From: Stanieria cyanosphaera PCC 7437
GTDB taxonomy: Bacteria > Cyanobacteriota > Cyanobacteriia > Cyanobacteriales > Xenococcaceae
NCBI RefSeq assembly: GCF_000317575.1
Contig: NC_019748.1
Span: 4,236,501-4,300,500 of the forward strand
DNA: 64,000 nt
Direction: 5' to 3'
The first letter of the stretch is position 1. Every line of letters begins with the position of its first letter. Of the stretch, positions 20,823-30,150 are shown piece after piece. The position numbers and the translations under genes were made by a program. The notes under the pieces were generated by a model that saw nothing but the letters and a program-made list of their open reading frames with translations, was not told the origin of the DNA and searched no databases.

Positions 20823-21704
20823 CTAAGAATTTTCAGTTACTAAAATATTTAATTCTTGTTGCATTTTTTTAACTACTAAATTGTAACAATCATCAACATA
20901 ATTACGATCTTTTGCTGCTTCTTTGCCATAGTTATCAAAGATTATTGGTGTACAAACACGAGTATGAATTTTTACTGGTAAAGGAATATTTGGAATCGGC
21001 CCAATTCCTATTCCCCAAGGTAATCCTAAGTAAATTGGAAAAATTTCTGGATCTACATTATTAATCCAAGGCATTCCCCATTCATGAAGTTGTTTAACGA
21101 TCGGATACAAATCTCCTAAGACAAATAAAGTGTCATGGGCGCCGATAGAAATAACAGGAACAATTGGAACTTTTGTTCTTAATGCTAATTTGATAAAGCC
21201 TTTTCTACCGACAAAATTAATTTGATGACGTTGAGAATAAGGACGAAAAAGATCTTGCGCTCCACCAGGATAAACGAGTAAACTAGCTTTATTTTCTAAG
21301 GCAGCAAAAGCCATTTTGGGATGAGCAATGATTGCGCCTGTTTTAGCTGCTAATTGAGCTAATTCGGGATTAAATTGCCAAACACTGGGATGCATCAAAC
21401 CATAAACAGGACGTTTTGTTCCAAAATGACGAAACCAATCATACATCGTCATAATCATATCTGGTGTAGCTAGACCACCATTATGGGAACCAACTAATAA
21501 TACTTGTTCGTGAGCAGATATTTGATGCCAACCATCAGTTTTAACGCGGAAATAATAACGATAAAACCACTCCCAAATTGGCATAAATAATTCAATTGTT
21601 TGGGGATCGCGTTGGTCTAAAGACCAACCAGAATTATTTGGTTGTTGAGTCTGATTCACTGAAGGTTTTTGGTAAGGAGCAACTAATTTTTTATCATATC
21701 CCAT
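20823..21704 (-). CDS. Lysophospholipid acyltransferase-like (LPLAT/DGAT-type) protein
   Basis: A 293-residue protein with acyltransferase features: SHNGG (about residue 73) in the place of the HX4D/HPHG motif, and SLLVYPGGAQDLFRP as the acceptor-binding FPGG-like motif. PIVPVISIGAHDTLFV and the end of the fold follow. The family transfers acyl groups to glycerolipids or related alcohols. A cyanobacterial relative (Synechocystis slr2103) has been linked to acyl-plastoquinol synthesis; orthology here is only a suggestion. Its 5' end overlaps the MEKHLA gene by 22 bases, so the two are coupled. The lack of a classical HX4D makes the substrate uncertain. Confidence 0.75.
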   Translation of the reverse strand: MGYDKKLVAPYQKPSVNQTQQPNNSGWSLDQRDPQTIELFMPIWEWFYRYYFRVKTDGWHQISAHEQVLLVGSHNGGLATPDMIMTMYDWFRHFGTKRPVYGLMHPSVWQFNPELAQLAAKTGAIIAHPKMAFAALENKASLLVYPGGAQDLFRPYSQRHQINFVGRKGFIKLALRTKVPIVPVISIGAHDTLFVLGDLYPIVKQLHEWGMPWINNVDPEIFPIYLGLPWGIGIGPIPNIPLPVKIHTRVCTPIIFDNYGKEAAKDRNYVDDCYNLVVKKMQQELNILVTENS

Positions 21705-22156
21705 TCAGCATAATTAGCTGCTTGTCCACAATAGTTTCCTGCCCGATCGCGTAAATTCCAGATAATAGTATTCTTGATTAAAAATCGTTTTCCTGTGCTA
21801 GAAATTCTAACTCCAGAATAATTGTCAACATAGCCTTTTTGTGCTACTTGTTCTAACATTTGTTGTCTTTCTAATTGATTAATTGGTTCGGCAGTTGAAC
21901 GAGAAGGAGTCTGAATAAAATTTTGCCAATTAATTTCCCACAAATCTAAAGCAACTTGATTGCCATAATTAAAAATTGGCTCTGCTTGAGTGCCATGGGA
22001 AACTACTACAAAAGGAGCAAAAAATAGAGCTTCTGCTTGTGCTGCTGGTGTTCCTTTTCTGGCAAGTAATTCCTTACCAACTACTTCAGCAAAACTATCA
22101 AGAATGATTTGACTCCAACTAATAATTTCTGGCTGTTGCCACACTTGGGATGACAT
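21683..22156 (-). CDS. MEKHLA-domain protein
   Basis: A 157-residue PAS-like protein. The MEKHLA signature is visible in FNYGNQVALDLWEINWQNFI, TPSRSTAEPINQLERQQML and GYVDNYSGVRISSTGKRFLI. MEKHLA is a PAS-related fold also found at the C terminus of plant class III HD-Zip proteins; the ligand is unknown. It overlaps the acyltransferase gene by 22 bases and follows the glyoxalase-family gene by 11 bases, so these genes likely form one minus-strand operon. Confidence 0.85.
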   Translation of the reverse strand: MSSQVWQQPEIISWSQIILDSFAEVVGKELLARKGTPAAQAEALFFAPFVVVSHGTQAEPIFNYGNQVALDLWEINWQNFIQTPSRSTAEPINQLERQQMLEQVAQKGYVDNYSGVRISSTGKRFLIKNTIIWNLRDRAGNYCGQAANYAEWDMIKN

Positions 22157-22167
22157 AAATATTATGC

Positions 22168-22533
22168 TTATCCTTGGCTGATTTCAAGAATATTGTGGTC
22201 TGGATCTTGAATAAAATAGGCTGCCCTTCCCGAGGCACTCATTTGCATAGGATAGCCTTTACTTTGTAATCGTGCGAGCGCTGCTGACAAATTATCTACT
22301 GCGATCGCAAAATGAGGATTTCTACCCCATTTAGTTTGATTAAAGATTTGGTTACGAAACTCAGGATGAACAATGAGATGGAGTTGACAATCACCAATTT
22401 GATACCACGTTCCTGGAAAGTTTGAAGTTCTTCCTTCTGCTTTAACTAAACCCAAAACCTCGCCATAAAAGTGTTCTGCTTTGGCTAAATCGGAGACTAA
22501 TATGGCTGTATGAAGCAAGCGAGTAATCTGCAT
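22168..22533 (-). CDS. VOC (glyoxalase/bleomycin resistance) family protein
   Basis: A 121-residue vicinal-oxygen-chelate protein with the paired beta-alpha-beta-beta-beta pattern. LLHTAILVSDLAKAEHFYGEVLGL starts the first module, and HFAIAVDNLSAALARLQSKGY starts the second, ending in FIQDPDHNILEISQG. Metal-ligand candidates are His in LLHTAI and HLIVHP, and Glu in ILEI. The substrate is not predictable. It sits upstream of the MEKHLA and acyltransferase genes on the minus strand. Confidence 0.88.
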   Translation of the reverse strand: MQITRLLHTAILVSDLAKAEHFYGEVLGLVKAEGRTSNFPGTWYQIGDCQLHLIVHPEFRNQIFNQTKWGRNPHFAIAVDNLSAALARLQSKGYPMQMSASGRAAYFIQDPDHNILEISQG

Positions 22534-22574
22534 AGACCGAAATGATGAACTGAAGTTATTTTACAATTTCATGC

Positions 22575-23816
22575 TTAATTTTTTTTTGCCTGAGTTAGTA
22601 ATACTTTTTCTAAATACTGCACAATTACAATTCCGATACTGACGCTAGCAGCAGCAAATAACCAGAAATTATGAGCAAAACTAACCGAACGATCTAATGC
22701 CCAACCACCAAGAGGAGGTCCAATTAAATAGCCAATTGCCCAACATTGAGAACTAATAGAAAGATAAACTGCCCGTAAAGATTGAGGAGCTAAATCAGCT
22801 ACCAAAGCAGAAGCAGCAGGAGTATAAACTATCATTGCCACCGACATCACTCCTAAAGACAAAATGCCCCAAAACAAAGCATAACTAGAAGTAATTCCTG
22901 TCATCCAAACTAAAACAAAGCCCAATCCCCACAGCAACAAAGAAATGACTAAAGCTTGGGTACGACTAATCCGATTTAATGCACGAGCTACAGGTAACTG
23001 ACATAAAGCAGCAAAAGCAATATGCCAACTAAACAAAGCACTAATAATTTTTTCTGAAAACCCTGCTTCCGTATCCCCTGCCGTGACAAAATTTTTAAAA
23101 TAAAGAGGCATGGTACTTTGTACCTGAGCTAAATAAGTCGTAAACAAAATATTGACTACCGCATAAACCATCAAAGCTCTGTCTTGAAAAGCGATTGACC
23201 ACTTGCGAGTTTGAGTTTCTTGATGAAGTGAAAATTGATAAGTTTCTGCGATCGCAACATAAATAATGCCAAAAAAAACGACAAAGGAAATTCCATCAAT
23301 GATGAATAAAGAGCGATAGTTGCCTGAAGTAGCAATCAACGCACCACCTAAAACCACTCCCAAACCCAAACCCAGACTATCCGCCAATCGGGTAATTGCA
23401 AAAGCCTCATTTCTTTGTTGAACCGTAGTTAGATCTACAATAGCTGCCTCGGTTGCGGGCCAATATAAACCGATACCCAAACCCATTAACAAATTACCAA
23501 TGATTAAGGTAAAAACATCATGAGTCATAGCTAAAAAAACATCCGCGATCGCAGAAATTACGGCTGAAATTAATAAAGTACGTCTACGTCCCCAACCAGG
23601 AGAATCAGCCCATTGTCCACCCAAAAATCTACCAATAACTCCTGATAAAGAACCACTACCGATAGCAATCCCCACTACAGTAGAAGATATTCCCACTTGG
23701 TTAACAAAAAAAATCGGGGCATAAAACATGGTAAAACCCGAACCAATCTGGGACAATAATCTACCTGCTGCCAAAATCCAAACTTGACCACTAAAGTTTG
23801 GTAAGTATTTAAACAT
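22575..23816 (-). CDS. Major facilitator superfamily transporter
   Basis: A 413-residue polytopic membrane protein with about twelve hydrophobic segments. The MFS motif A region between helices 2 and 3 is GRFLGGQWADSPGWGRRRTLL, and a related loop is seen midway (PVARALNRISRTQAL). It looks like a drug/metabolite:H+ antiporter-type MFS protein, but the substrate is unknown. The start is only 24 bases from the left end of the TnpB element, so the native promoter has probably been replaced or pushed away by that insertion. Confidence 0.9.
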   Translation of the reverse strand: MFKYLPNFSGQVWILAAGRLLSQIGSGFTMFYAPIFFVNQVGISSTVVGIAIGSGSLSGVIGRFLGGQWADSPGWGRRRTLLISAVISAIADVFLAMTHDVFTLIIGNLLMGLGIGLYWPATEAAIVDLTTVQQRNEAFAITRLADSLGLGLGVVLGGALIATSGNYRSLFIIDGISFVVFFGIIYVAIAETYQFSLHQETQTRKWSIAFQDRALMVYAVVNILFTTYLAQVQSTMPLYFKNFVTAGDTEAGFSEKIISALFSWHIAFAALCQLPVARALNRISRTQALVISLLLWGLGFVLVWMTGITSSYALFWGILSLGVMSVAMIVYTPAASALVADLAPQSLRAVYLSISSQCWAIGYLIGPPLGGWALDRSVSFAHNFWLFAAASVSIGIVIVQYLEKVLLTQAKKN

Positions 23817-23839
23817 GATTATTTACACTAAAATATTGT

Positions 23840-25194
23840 TCATCAAAATTCCTGGGTAGAAACCCCGTCCTTCTAGGACGGCTTTACATTAAACGTGTTA
23901 AAATGTGAGGCATGACTGAACGTGCCTACAAGTTTCGCTTTTACCCAACACTATCGCAAGAAAATCTCTTGCGACGGACAATGGGTTGTGTGCGTTTGGT
24001 CTACAACAAAGCTTTGGCTGCAAGAACAATCGCTTGGTATGAAAAACAAACAAGAATTGATTACAAACAAACTTCTAGTTTGTTGACCAGTTGGAAGAAA
24101 ACCGAAGAACTTGATTTTCTCAATGAGGTTAGCTGCGTACCTTTGCAGCAATGCTTGAGGCATTTGCAAAAAGCCTTTTCTAACTTTTGGGGCAAAAGAG
24201 CTAAATATCCTCGTTTTAAGAAAAAACGTAATGGTGGTTCGGCAGAATTTACCAAGTCGGCTTTTAAGTACCGAGATGGTAAAGTTTGGCTGGCTAAGTG
24301 CAGCGAACCATTGAATATCGTTTGGTCGAGGTATCTTCCACAAGGATGCGAACCATCGACTGTTACTGTTAAACTCGAACCTTCTGGTAGATGGTTCGTT
24401 TCTTTGTTGGTTGATGATTATACCGTAGAAGTACTTCCACCAACTGAGCAAAAGATTGGATTGGATGTTGGTGTTTCTAGTCTGCTTAGTACCAGTGATG
24501 GTGACAAGATAGCTAATCCCAAGCATTTTAATCGGCTGTATCAGAAGCTTGCGTGCGCACAAAAGGAACTGAGTCGGAAAACCAAAGGCTCTAGTAACCG
24601 AGAGCGCGCGCGACTTAAAGTAGCCAGAATACACGCCAAAATTAAAGATGCTCGTACCGATTTTCTGCACAAATTGACTACTCGCTTGGTTCGCTTGTAA
24701 GCTTGATTGCTATTGAAGACTTGGCGGTGAGCAACATGGTTAAGAATCGCAAGCTGGCTCGTTCTCTTAGCGATGCTGCCATCTGTCAAATGTTTCGTCA
24801 ACTTGAATATAAATGTGAGTGGTACGGGCGAAAATTGGTCAAGATTGACCGCTTTTTTCCTAGCTCTAAACGATGTCACCATTGCGGTTTTGTAATGGAT
24901 AAGTTGCCTTTGAATATTCGCAGTTGGGATTGCCCTAGCTGTAAGACAACAGGCATTGATAGAGACATCAACGCTGGAAAAAATATACTCGCTGCGGGAC
25001 TCGCAGTGATTGTCTGTGGAGCGGACATAAGACCCGATAACCATAGTGTTAAAGGAGCGAGTGCGGTCTTGGGGGTTTCCCCCATGAGCAACTCGCGTAG
25101 GCAGTTGCGAAAAACCGCGCACAGCGGAAGGAAACAGAAACCTAAGTCGTGAGTCTTAGGAATCACCGCCCTAGAAGTGCGGTGAGGATGTCAA
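23840..25194 (+). mobile_element. IS200/IS605-type element, TnpB only (IS1341-like), copy 1
   Basis: Comparison with the inverted copy at 51136-52490 sets the ends: both share sequence from TCATCAAAATTCC on the left to GGATGTCAA on the right, 1355 bases in each, with unrelated flanks beyond. There are no terminal inverted repeats, as expected for this class. The left end has a hairpin (CCGTCCT/AGGACGG, 23865-23881). The right end has two (CCTAAG/CTTAGG, 25141-25160; CACCGC/GCGGTG, 25164-25184), where TnpB elements encode their guide RNA scaffold. No TnpA gene is present. Shared TCAT at the left junction could be the target-adjacent motif. Confidence 0.88.
23912..25152 (+). pseudogene. TnpB (RNA-guided nuclease/transposase accessory), frameshifted
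   Basis: The first frame (23912-24700) has the N-terminal helix-turn-helix (AYKFRFYPTLSQE) and the first RuvC aspartate in IGLDVGVSSLL, ending at a TAA after TTRLVRL. The second frame (from about 24706) continues SLIAIEDLAVSNM with the RuvC glutamate, the zinc finger CHHCG...CPSC and the last aspartate in GIDRDINAGKN. One missing base near 24698-24705 separates them. All catalytic residues remain, so joining the frames would restore an intact TnpB of about 410 residues. The same break is in copy 2. A programmed shift is possible, but no slippery site is evident. Confidence 0.85.
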
Positions 25195-25321
25195 CCAAAA
25201 TATCTCCCGCGTAATCATTAACCCAGCCTTGACCAAATCCTGTATAAACTTTAGAACCTAACCCAAGCGGAATAATAATCAACAGGGAGATAAAATTAAA
25301 AACTCTAAAATTTTTAATCAC
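25195..25321 (-). pseudogene. DUF2809-like membrane protein, 5' fragment cut by the TnpB element
   Basis: From GTG 25321 the minus strand encodes VIKNFRVFNFISLLIIIPLG followed by LGSKVYTGFGQGWVNDYAGDIL, the N-terminal transmembrane part of DUF2809 proteins (typical pattern: PLGL-SKFY-G-G--W-N---G--LY-IFW). The frame then runs into the right end of the TnpB element (25194 leftwards) and stops there. The remainder of the gene is not on the far side of the element, where the MFS start begins almost at once, so the 3' part has been lost. Confidence 0.65.
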
Positions 25322-25518
25322 CAATAACCAGTGACAAATGACTAAAAACCATTAAAACTGATTTCGATAAGGTTTGGTGGGTTTTTTCTTTTTCTTTTTC
25401 TTTTTATTTTTTTCGTAGTCGATTTCTTTAAGTTTTTTCATAATCCGACTAAAGTATTCTTGTAAATAACCTTCTAAAGTCGTAGTGTCTTTCGGATCAA
25501 TGCCAAAGGTTTGATATA

Positions 25519-26461
25519 TAGTCATTTCAAATAAGAAAGAGACACTAAGTTGTACAATAATCGCGAATAATATCATCCAAAGATGTAGCTGAAGATGCAT
25601 ACATTCTTTTTCGTTTCAAAGCACTAAAATCGTGTTCAATATCGTTCAAATCAGGAGAATATTTGGGCAGAAATATTATTTGATGCACCGTCTCTTCTAC
25701 TAGTTGTCTGATGGCACTTTTCCGATGAATTGGTGCATTATCCATAATTAACACTGATGGTCTGGTTAACGATGGCAATAAATATTTACTCAACCACCCT
25801 TCAAACCCTTCCGCATTGAGACTGCCTGTAAAAATCATCGGTACGATTAAATCTTTTTCCCCTTTTCTTCTAGCTGCTAACAAATTCTCCCGAACCCCTT
25901 TTTTACCTTGTCTTTCTCCGTAAATTTTTTGTCCTCTTACTGACCAGGCATAAATACAAGTTTGAATTGGTTCAAATCCTGACTCATCGATAAAAACCAG
26001 ACTTTTACTACCGTAGACTCGGATTAGTTCTCTTAGTCTTCGATAATATTTGATTCTTTCTGGTCGGCTTCTTTCTCGATAACGTAGTTGTTTTTTTTTC
26101 TGGTAATCTTCATTTGACGCAGAGCATATAGTATAGCTGAAGGTTGAACTTCAAATTTGATTGCTCGATCTATTAATCGCTGCTGCGGATTCTCTCTAAC
26201 ATCTTGTTTTAATGCTTCCCAGTTCAATTTTCGTCTGCGACGTTTAACTTTAGTCGCTTCGAGATTTTTCCGATTTAACCAGCGGTAGATTGATGCTCTC
26301 GACACTTGAAAAATTTGGGACGCTTTGGTCACACCTCCTCCCCTTTCCACATAGTCAATTACCTTTTTTCTTAAATCTAGACTGTAAGGCATTAGTATAA
26401 GTTGGCTAAAATCCTATTTCAATTTACGTTATATTTGTCTCATCCTTAATTAAAATGACTA
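25519..26461 (-). mobile_element. IS630-family insertion sequence in ycf39
   Basis: A 943-bp element with imperfect terminal inverted repeats of about 26 bp: TAGTCATTTCAAATAAG... at 25519 and, on the opposite strand from 26461, TAGTCATTTTAATTAAG..., both continuing to GAGACA. A TA target duplication flanks it (25517-25518 and 26462-26463), the hallmark of IS630/Tc1-mariner elements. Removing the element with one TA restores the ycf39 frame (GAA GTA TAT CAA). It encodes a two-frame transposase. Confidence 0.85.
25545..26392 (-). CDS. IS630-family transposase, OrfA/OrfB joined by a -1 frameshift
   Basis: OrfA (26392-26033) begins MPYSLDLRKKVIDYVERGGG and has the helix-turn-helix part SQIFQVSRASIYRWLNRKN. 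OrfB carries the DDE catalytic part: SLVFIDESGFEP (first Asp), PSVLIMDNAPIHR (second Asp) and LPKYSPDLNDIEHDFSALKRK (Glu). The frames overlap at a run of nine A residues (26091-26099 complement). A -1 slip there turns RKKNNYVIEK into KKQLRYRERSRPERIKYYRR and continues into OrfB. Frameshifting on A-runs is known in the IS630 family. The element looks intact and could be active. Confidence 0.85.
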
Positions 26462-27556
26462 TACTTCTTCCATTGGCGCATCTAAAGGTTGACCGCTAGC
26501 TAAAACTTCAGCAAAGGCAAGACGATCTGCTGTATTTTGTCCCCATTTGAAGAAACGAGTTATATTACGCATCAAACCCAAAACAGTCAGAGACACCCGA
26601 GAAATTCTCGCATCTTGTCCTGATAGTTTTTCACAAATATTAATTATTTCATAAGCTCCCCAAGCCCTTGTGCCTACCACAGGAAAAGTTTGTTTTTCTG
26701 TAGCAGGGACTTCTAGCGCACGAACAGCAAATTTAGCAATATCTTGAGTATTCATATAAGCAACAGGAGTGCTTTCTCCCGTTACCCACACTACTTGATT
26801 ATCTAAAATTGGAATAGCATATTGACCAATTAATCCTTGCATAAAACCGCAAAGACGTAAGATAGTGTAATTTACACCAGATTCTCTTAGAAATAGCTCT
26901 GTACAACGTTTAACTTCCATCAATGGAACATTGGGATATTGTTCAGCATTGAGGATCGAAAAAAAGATATAGCGGTCAATACCAGCAGCTTTAACAGCTT
27001 GAATTAAATTAACTTTACCTTCCCAATCTACTTGTTTAATACTAAGGTTATCAGTTGGTCTGGCTGTAGCTGCATCAATTACAGCATCTATGTTTTCTAA
27101 GGCTGGAGGCAAAGTCTCTGGTTTACAAATGTCTCCTGGAACTAATTCTGCACCCCATTCTTTTAAAAAAGTTGCTCTGCTAAAACTTCTTACTAAACAC
27201 CGTACTTCATGTCCTTGATCGAGAGCGTAACGCGCTACTTGTCTGCCTAAAGTACCTGTAGCACCAACTATTAATAATTTCATTTATTAATTTTGTAATA
27301 TTTTTTAACGTTTCTCTAAGATTTTATCAAAAAGTTTTTTGGTTACAACTTTGAATTTGATACGAAGATCATTAATCCCTAATATATGGTGCGTAGTTCA
27401 CCAAATAGAATGATGTTGATTATGGGTTTTAGTTAAGTTGATTGATAAGTATTTTTGCTGTAATAGGCGTGTCGGCTCATTCGCTCAGAATATTCACTCA
27501 ATTTAGATGTTTTAGATTAAGTCTCAATCTATTGTCTTGATGGTCAATTAATATTT

Positions 27557-29815
27557 TTATAAGGTTTTCAAGACATCAATATTTTTGATCAACCATTTCT
27601 CTGCCTGACGAACAAGCTCATAACGAACTAGAAGGCTGTCATCGTAAGATTGAGAGGGGTCGATTTGTTGATTTTGATAATGTTGAGCAATTTCTCGAAC
27701 TTCAGCTTCGATACTTCCTTGATTAGGATTTTTGGGATCGAATTTGACTGATTGAATTTTAACCGTATGTTGATAGGTACGATAAAAATTATCTTTTTGA
27801 TAGATTGTAGCGCGATCGCGCCATTGGGATAATAGAGGATCAATGAGAATACTATTTAATTGATCAATTTTATGTTCTTTACCAAAAGCAGCAGATTTAC
27901 TATTTAACCATTGTTGAACCACTTGTTGAGCAACTGTGTTTGTCAATCCTTTTTCTGGTTCTGGTTTGGGTTTTGGTGGTTGTTGGGCAACAGAAGGTAA
28001 TTCTAGCAAAGATTTATTTAAACTAATTGCTAAGTATTCTGTTTCAACGTTACTTGCTTGCTTAACTGAGGGACTAAGTAAAATCTTGGTTAATAAAAAA
28101 CCTAAACTACCTACACCAAAAACCAACCCAATTATTAAAATTCCGCCTTTTAAAATTGGTAAAAAAGCTCTTCGGTTTAATTTTTTAACCGAACGAGGTG
28201 GTGATTTTGGCAAACGACGACCAGAATGATCAGATTTTTTGCCTCTATAATCGGGTTTTGGCGGAGATTTTGCACCATTAGCAACTTTGGGTTTTAGAGA
28301 AGCTACCTGACTTTTGCCATGAGGTTCTAAAGTAGCGACTGAAGTATTGCTAGTTTTGGTGTTAATCGAGACTAAATTGTCATTGATCCCTGACTCTTGA
28401 TAGTTAACAGTGGTTGATGCAGTGGATTTTTTGCCCAAGCCTAAAAAACCTTGGCGTTTTGTGCGATCGCCGATAGAATTTGTTTCTGGAATAGAATCGG
28501 TTACTTCAGCACTCATCGTCGGCAACTGTTCGAGATAAACTTGAACTTGAGGATCTGCAAAATATTCTCTGAGAGTGACACCGCGTGAAGCTAACTCAGA
28601 AAATTGAGATAAAACTTCTTTTTGTAACCATTGTTCTCCATAAGAACACAATCCTGGTAGTAAATCGGCAGCATTATGAGCGTGTTGCTTAACCAAGTCA
28701 ATTTTTTCTTTCTCTTTACTTTTTAGTAAAGCTTCATTCGCAATTTGAACTTGACCCAAAAGCAAAGCACAAACAGCCTGTTCCCAATAAACATCATGGC
28801 TAATAATCAAAGATTGAATAAACTGTTGCGCACGATAAATTAAAGCTGGTTCTTTATCTGCAAATCCTCTTGCCATTAAAGCATAAATAGTAATATAAGC
28901 TGCTACAGCAGAAGGACGTTTGGCTTCTTCTTCAAATAATTCTTGTTGTTCTGCTGCGGTTAGATAATTTCTTAATTGTTGAATAAAACAAAGAAATTGA
29001 TCGCACTTCAAACCAGAACGATCTCTACCATTTCCCTCAATGCCTCCTCGTTCTCGTAGCATCTCTTGAAGTAGCTGAAATCCTGTAGCTCTTTCAACTG
29101 AATTTGTTTGAGTGCGAGCCAATAATTCTAAAATACGGTAGGGTCTGAGTTTACATAAATCTGTTTCGATTTCTTCTCTAACACTGGGAAAAATATTTTC
29201 TTCGGCTAAGAGATCGAGTCCCATTTTTCCTGATAAAGCAGCGTTTTCATATTCCCCTTTTTGCCATTGTTCGCGACTTAGTTCGACATAAGCTAATGCC
29301 AAAGTTAAAAGTAAATCTTCTTTTAACGGCAAATTGTCTGATTCAGTATAATTTTTTGTAGAAGCTATGCTACTAATCTCGTTGAGATAAACTTCTCCTA
29401 ATTGCAGTACTTGTTCATACTCACCCAAATCCTGCAAAATCAAAAGTGCGCCCATGATGTGTTCTGAGGCAATCTCGATGGTAGGAGTCGAAGCAACTTC
29501 TTCATAGACATGATGAGTTTCATCTCTAAGCGTAGCTTCTTGTTCTGCCTCATCAAGCGACAAATCTTCTAAGTCTGGAGGAGTAGAAGGATAACTAGAC
29601 TCCAAAAATTTGAGGTCATATTCCGCCCGTTGTTGGTCAACAGACAGAATCTGGTAGGCTCGTTCAATTAAAGCTTGACGAGACGCTATTGCGCGATCGC
29701 TATACTGACGCAAGGGCATTTGCATCAAACGATCCTGATACGCTTGATTAATTTGCTCTGCTGTTGCCTTGATTGGCACTCCCAAAATTCTGTAATAGTC
29801 GAGCGGAATACGCAC
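27557..29815 (-). CDS. ftn2: Cell division protein Ftn2/ZipN (ARC6 homologue)
   Basis: A 752-residue protein that anchors and organises the FtsZ ring at the inner membrane in cyanobacteria; ARC6 is its chloroplast counterpart. The N-terminal J-like domain (MRIPLDYYRILGVPIKATAEQINQAY, about 1-70) lacks the HPD motif. A long helical region follows, then a Ser/Pro/Lys-rich linker, one transmembrane helix (FLPILKGGILIIGLVFGVG, about 550-580), and the C-terminal IMS/DUF4101 domain (QQVVQQWLNSKSAAFG to LVRQAEKWLIKNIDVL). It lies upstream of ycf39 on the same strand with a 270-base gap holding nothing recognisable. Confidence 0.93.
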   Translation of the reverse strand: MRIPLDYYRILGVPIKATAEQINQAYQDRLMQMPLRQYSDRAIASRQALIERAYQILSVDQQRAEYDLKFLESSYPSTPPDLEDLSLDEAEQEATLRDETHHVYEEVASTPTIEIASEHIMGALLILQDLGEYEQVLQLGEVYLNEISSIASTKNYTESDNLPLKEDLLLTLALAYVELSREQWQKGEYENAALSGKMGLDLLAEENIFPSVREEIETDLCKLRPYRILELLARTQTNSVERATGFQLLQEMLRERGGIEGNGRDRSGLKCDQFLCFIQQLRNYLTAAEQQELFEEEAKRPSAVAAYITIYALMARGFADKEPALIYRAQQFIQSLIISHDVYWEQAVCALLLGQVQIANEALLKSKEKEKIDLVKQHAHNAADLLPGLCSYGEQWLQKEVLSQFSELASRGVTLREYFADPQVQVYLEQLPTMSAEVTDSIPETNSIGDRTKRQGFLGLGKKSTASTTVNYQESGINDNLVSINTKTSNTSVATLEPHGKSQVASLKPKVANGAKSPPKPDYRGKKSDHSGRRLPKSPPRSVKKLNRRAFLPILKGGILIIGLVFGVGSLGFLLTKILLSPSVKQASNVETEYLAISLNKSLLELPSVAQQPPKPKPEPEKGLTNTVAQQVVQQWLNSKSAAFGKEHKIDQLNSILIDPLLSQWRDRATIYQKDNFYRTYQHTVKIQSVKFDPKNPNQGSIEAEVREIAQHYQNQQIDPSQSYDDSLLVRYELVRQAEKWLIKNIDVLKTL

Positions 29816-30150
29816 GGTCTGGTTCCTCAGAGGAGATTGATTCTAATAACGGGAATATAAATAATTCCGACGAGAGATGGCTTGAACATTTTGCCTGAAT
29901 TTTAGCTTAAAGTTTTTATTCGGCAGAAAATGTTTATGATTAATTACGAAAATTGATATTCTGCTTTACTTTGATTCATTAAAGACAATTGCCTTCAGAA
30001 AAAAATTTCTGTCACCTTACTATTTGATAATAATTACTTGTTGCCATTAGTGCATAGTTGATAATACTGAAATTACTTAGTTAATCTCACTTAATTAGCA
30101 AAACTTTGGTTCAAATTAATATTTCTCTAAGCAATAATTCCTAATTGAAG
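29816..30150. other. Divergent promoter region between ftn2 and the DUF1537 kinase gene
   Basis: About 335 bases of AT-rich DNA without a gene. It must carry both promoters. I see no strong repeat, hairpin or recognisable operator. Confidence 0.4.

Larger units (their letters stand above)
25352..27283 (-). pseudogene. ycf39: ycf39 (photosystem II assembly factor, atypical SDR) split by IS630
   Basis: The larger part (27283-26459, 274 residues) is a NmrA-like SDR with GATGTLGRQVARYALDQGHEVRCLVR, and reads to DAPMEEV followed by a TAG supplied by the IS630 end. The missing tail continues on the other side of the element (25516-25352): YQTFGIDPKDTTTLEGYLQE, then YFSRIMKKLKEIDYEK and a Lys-rich end. 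Together they form the complete Ycf39 sequence. Ycf39 works with Hlips in delivering chlorophyll to newly made D1. The truncated protein keeps the nucleotide-binding fold but lacks about 55 residues, so activity is uncertain. Confidence 0.85.

Noticed and set aside
23951-24670. Long antisense frames inside the TnpB element (also 51660-52379)
   Set aside because: They mirror the TnpB coding strand, lack domain features, and appear in both copies only because the copies are identical.
25352-25600. A separate small Lys-rich gene left of IS630
   Set aside because: Its sequence continues Ycf39 exactly across the IS630 element, so it is the severed ycf39 tail, not an independent gene.
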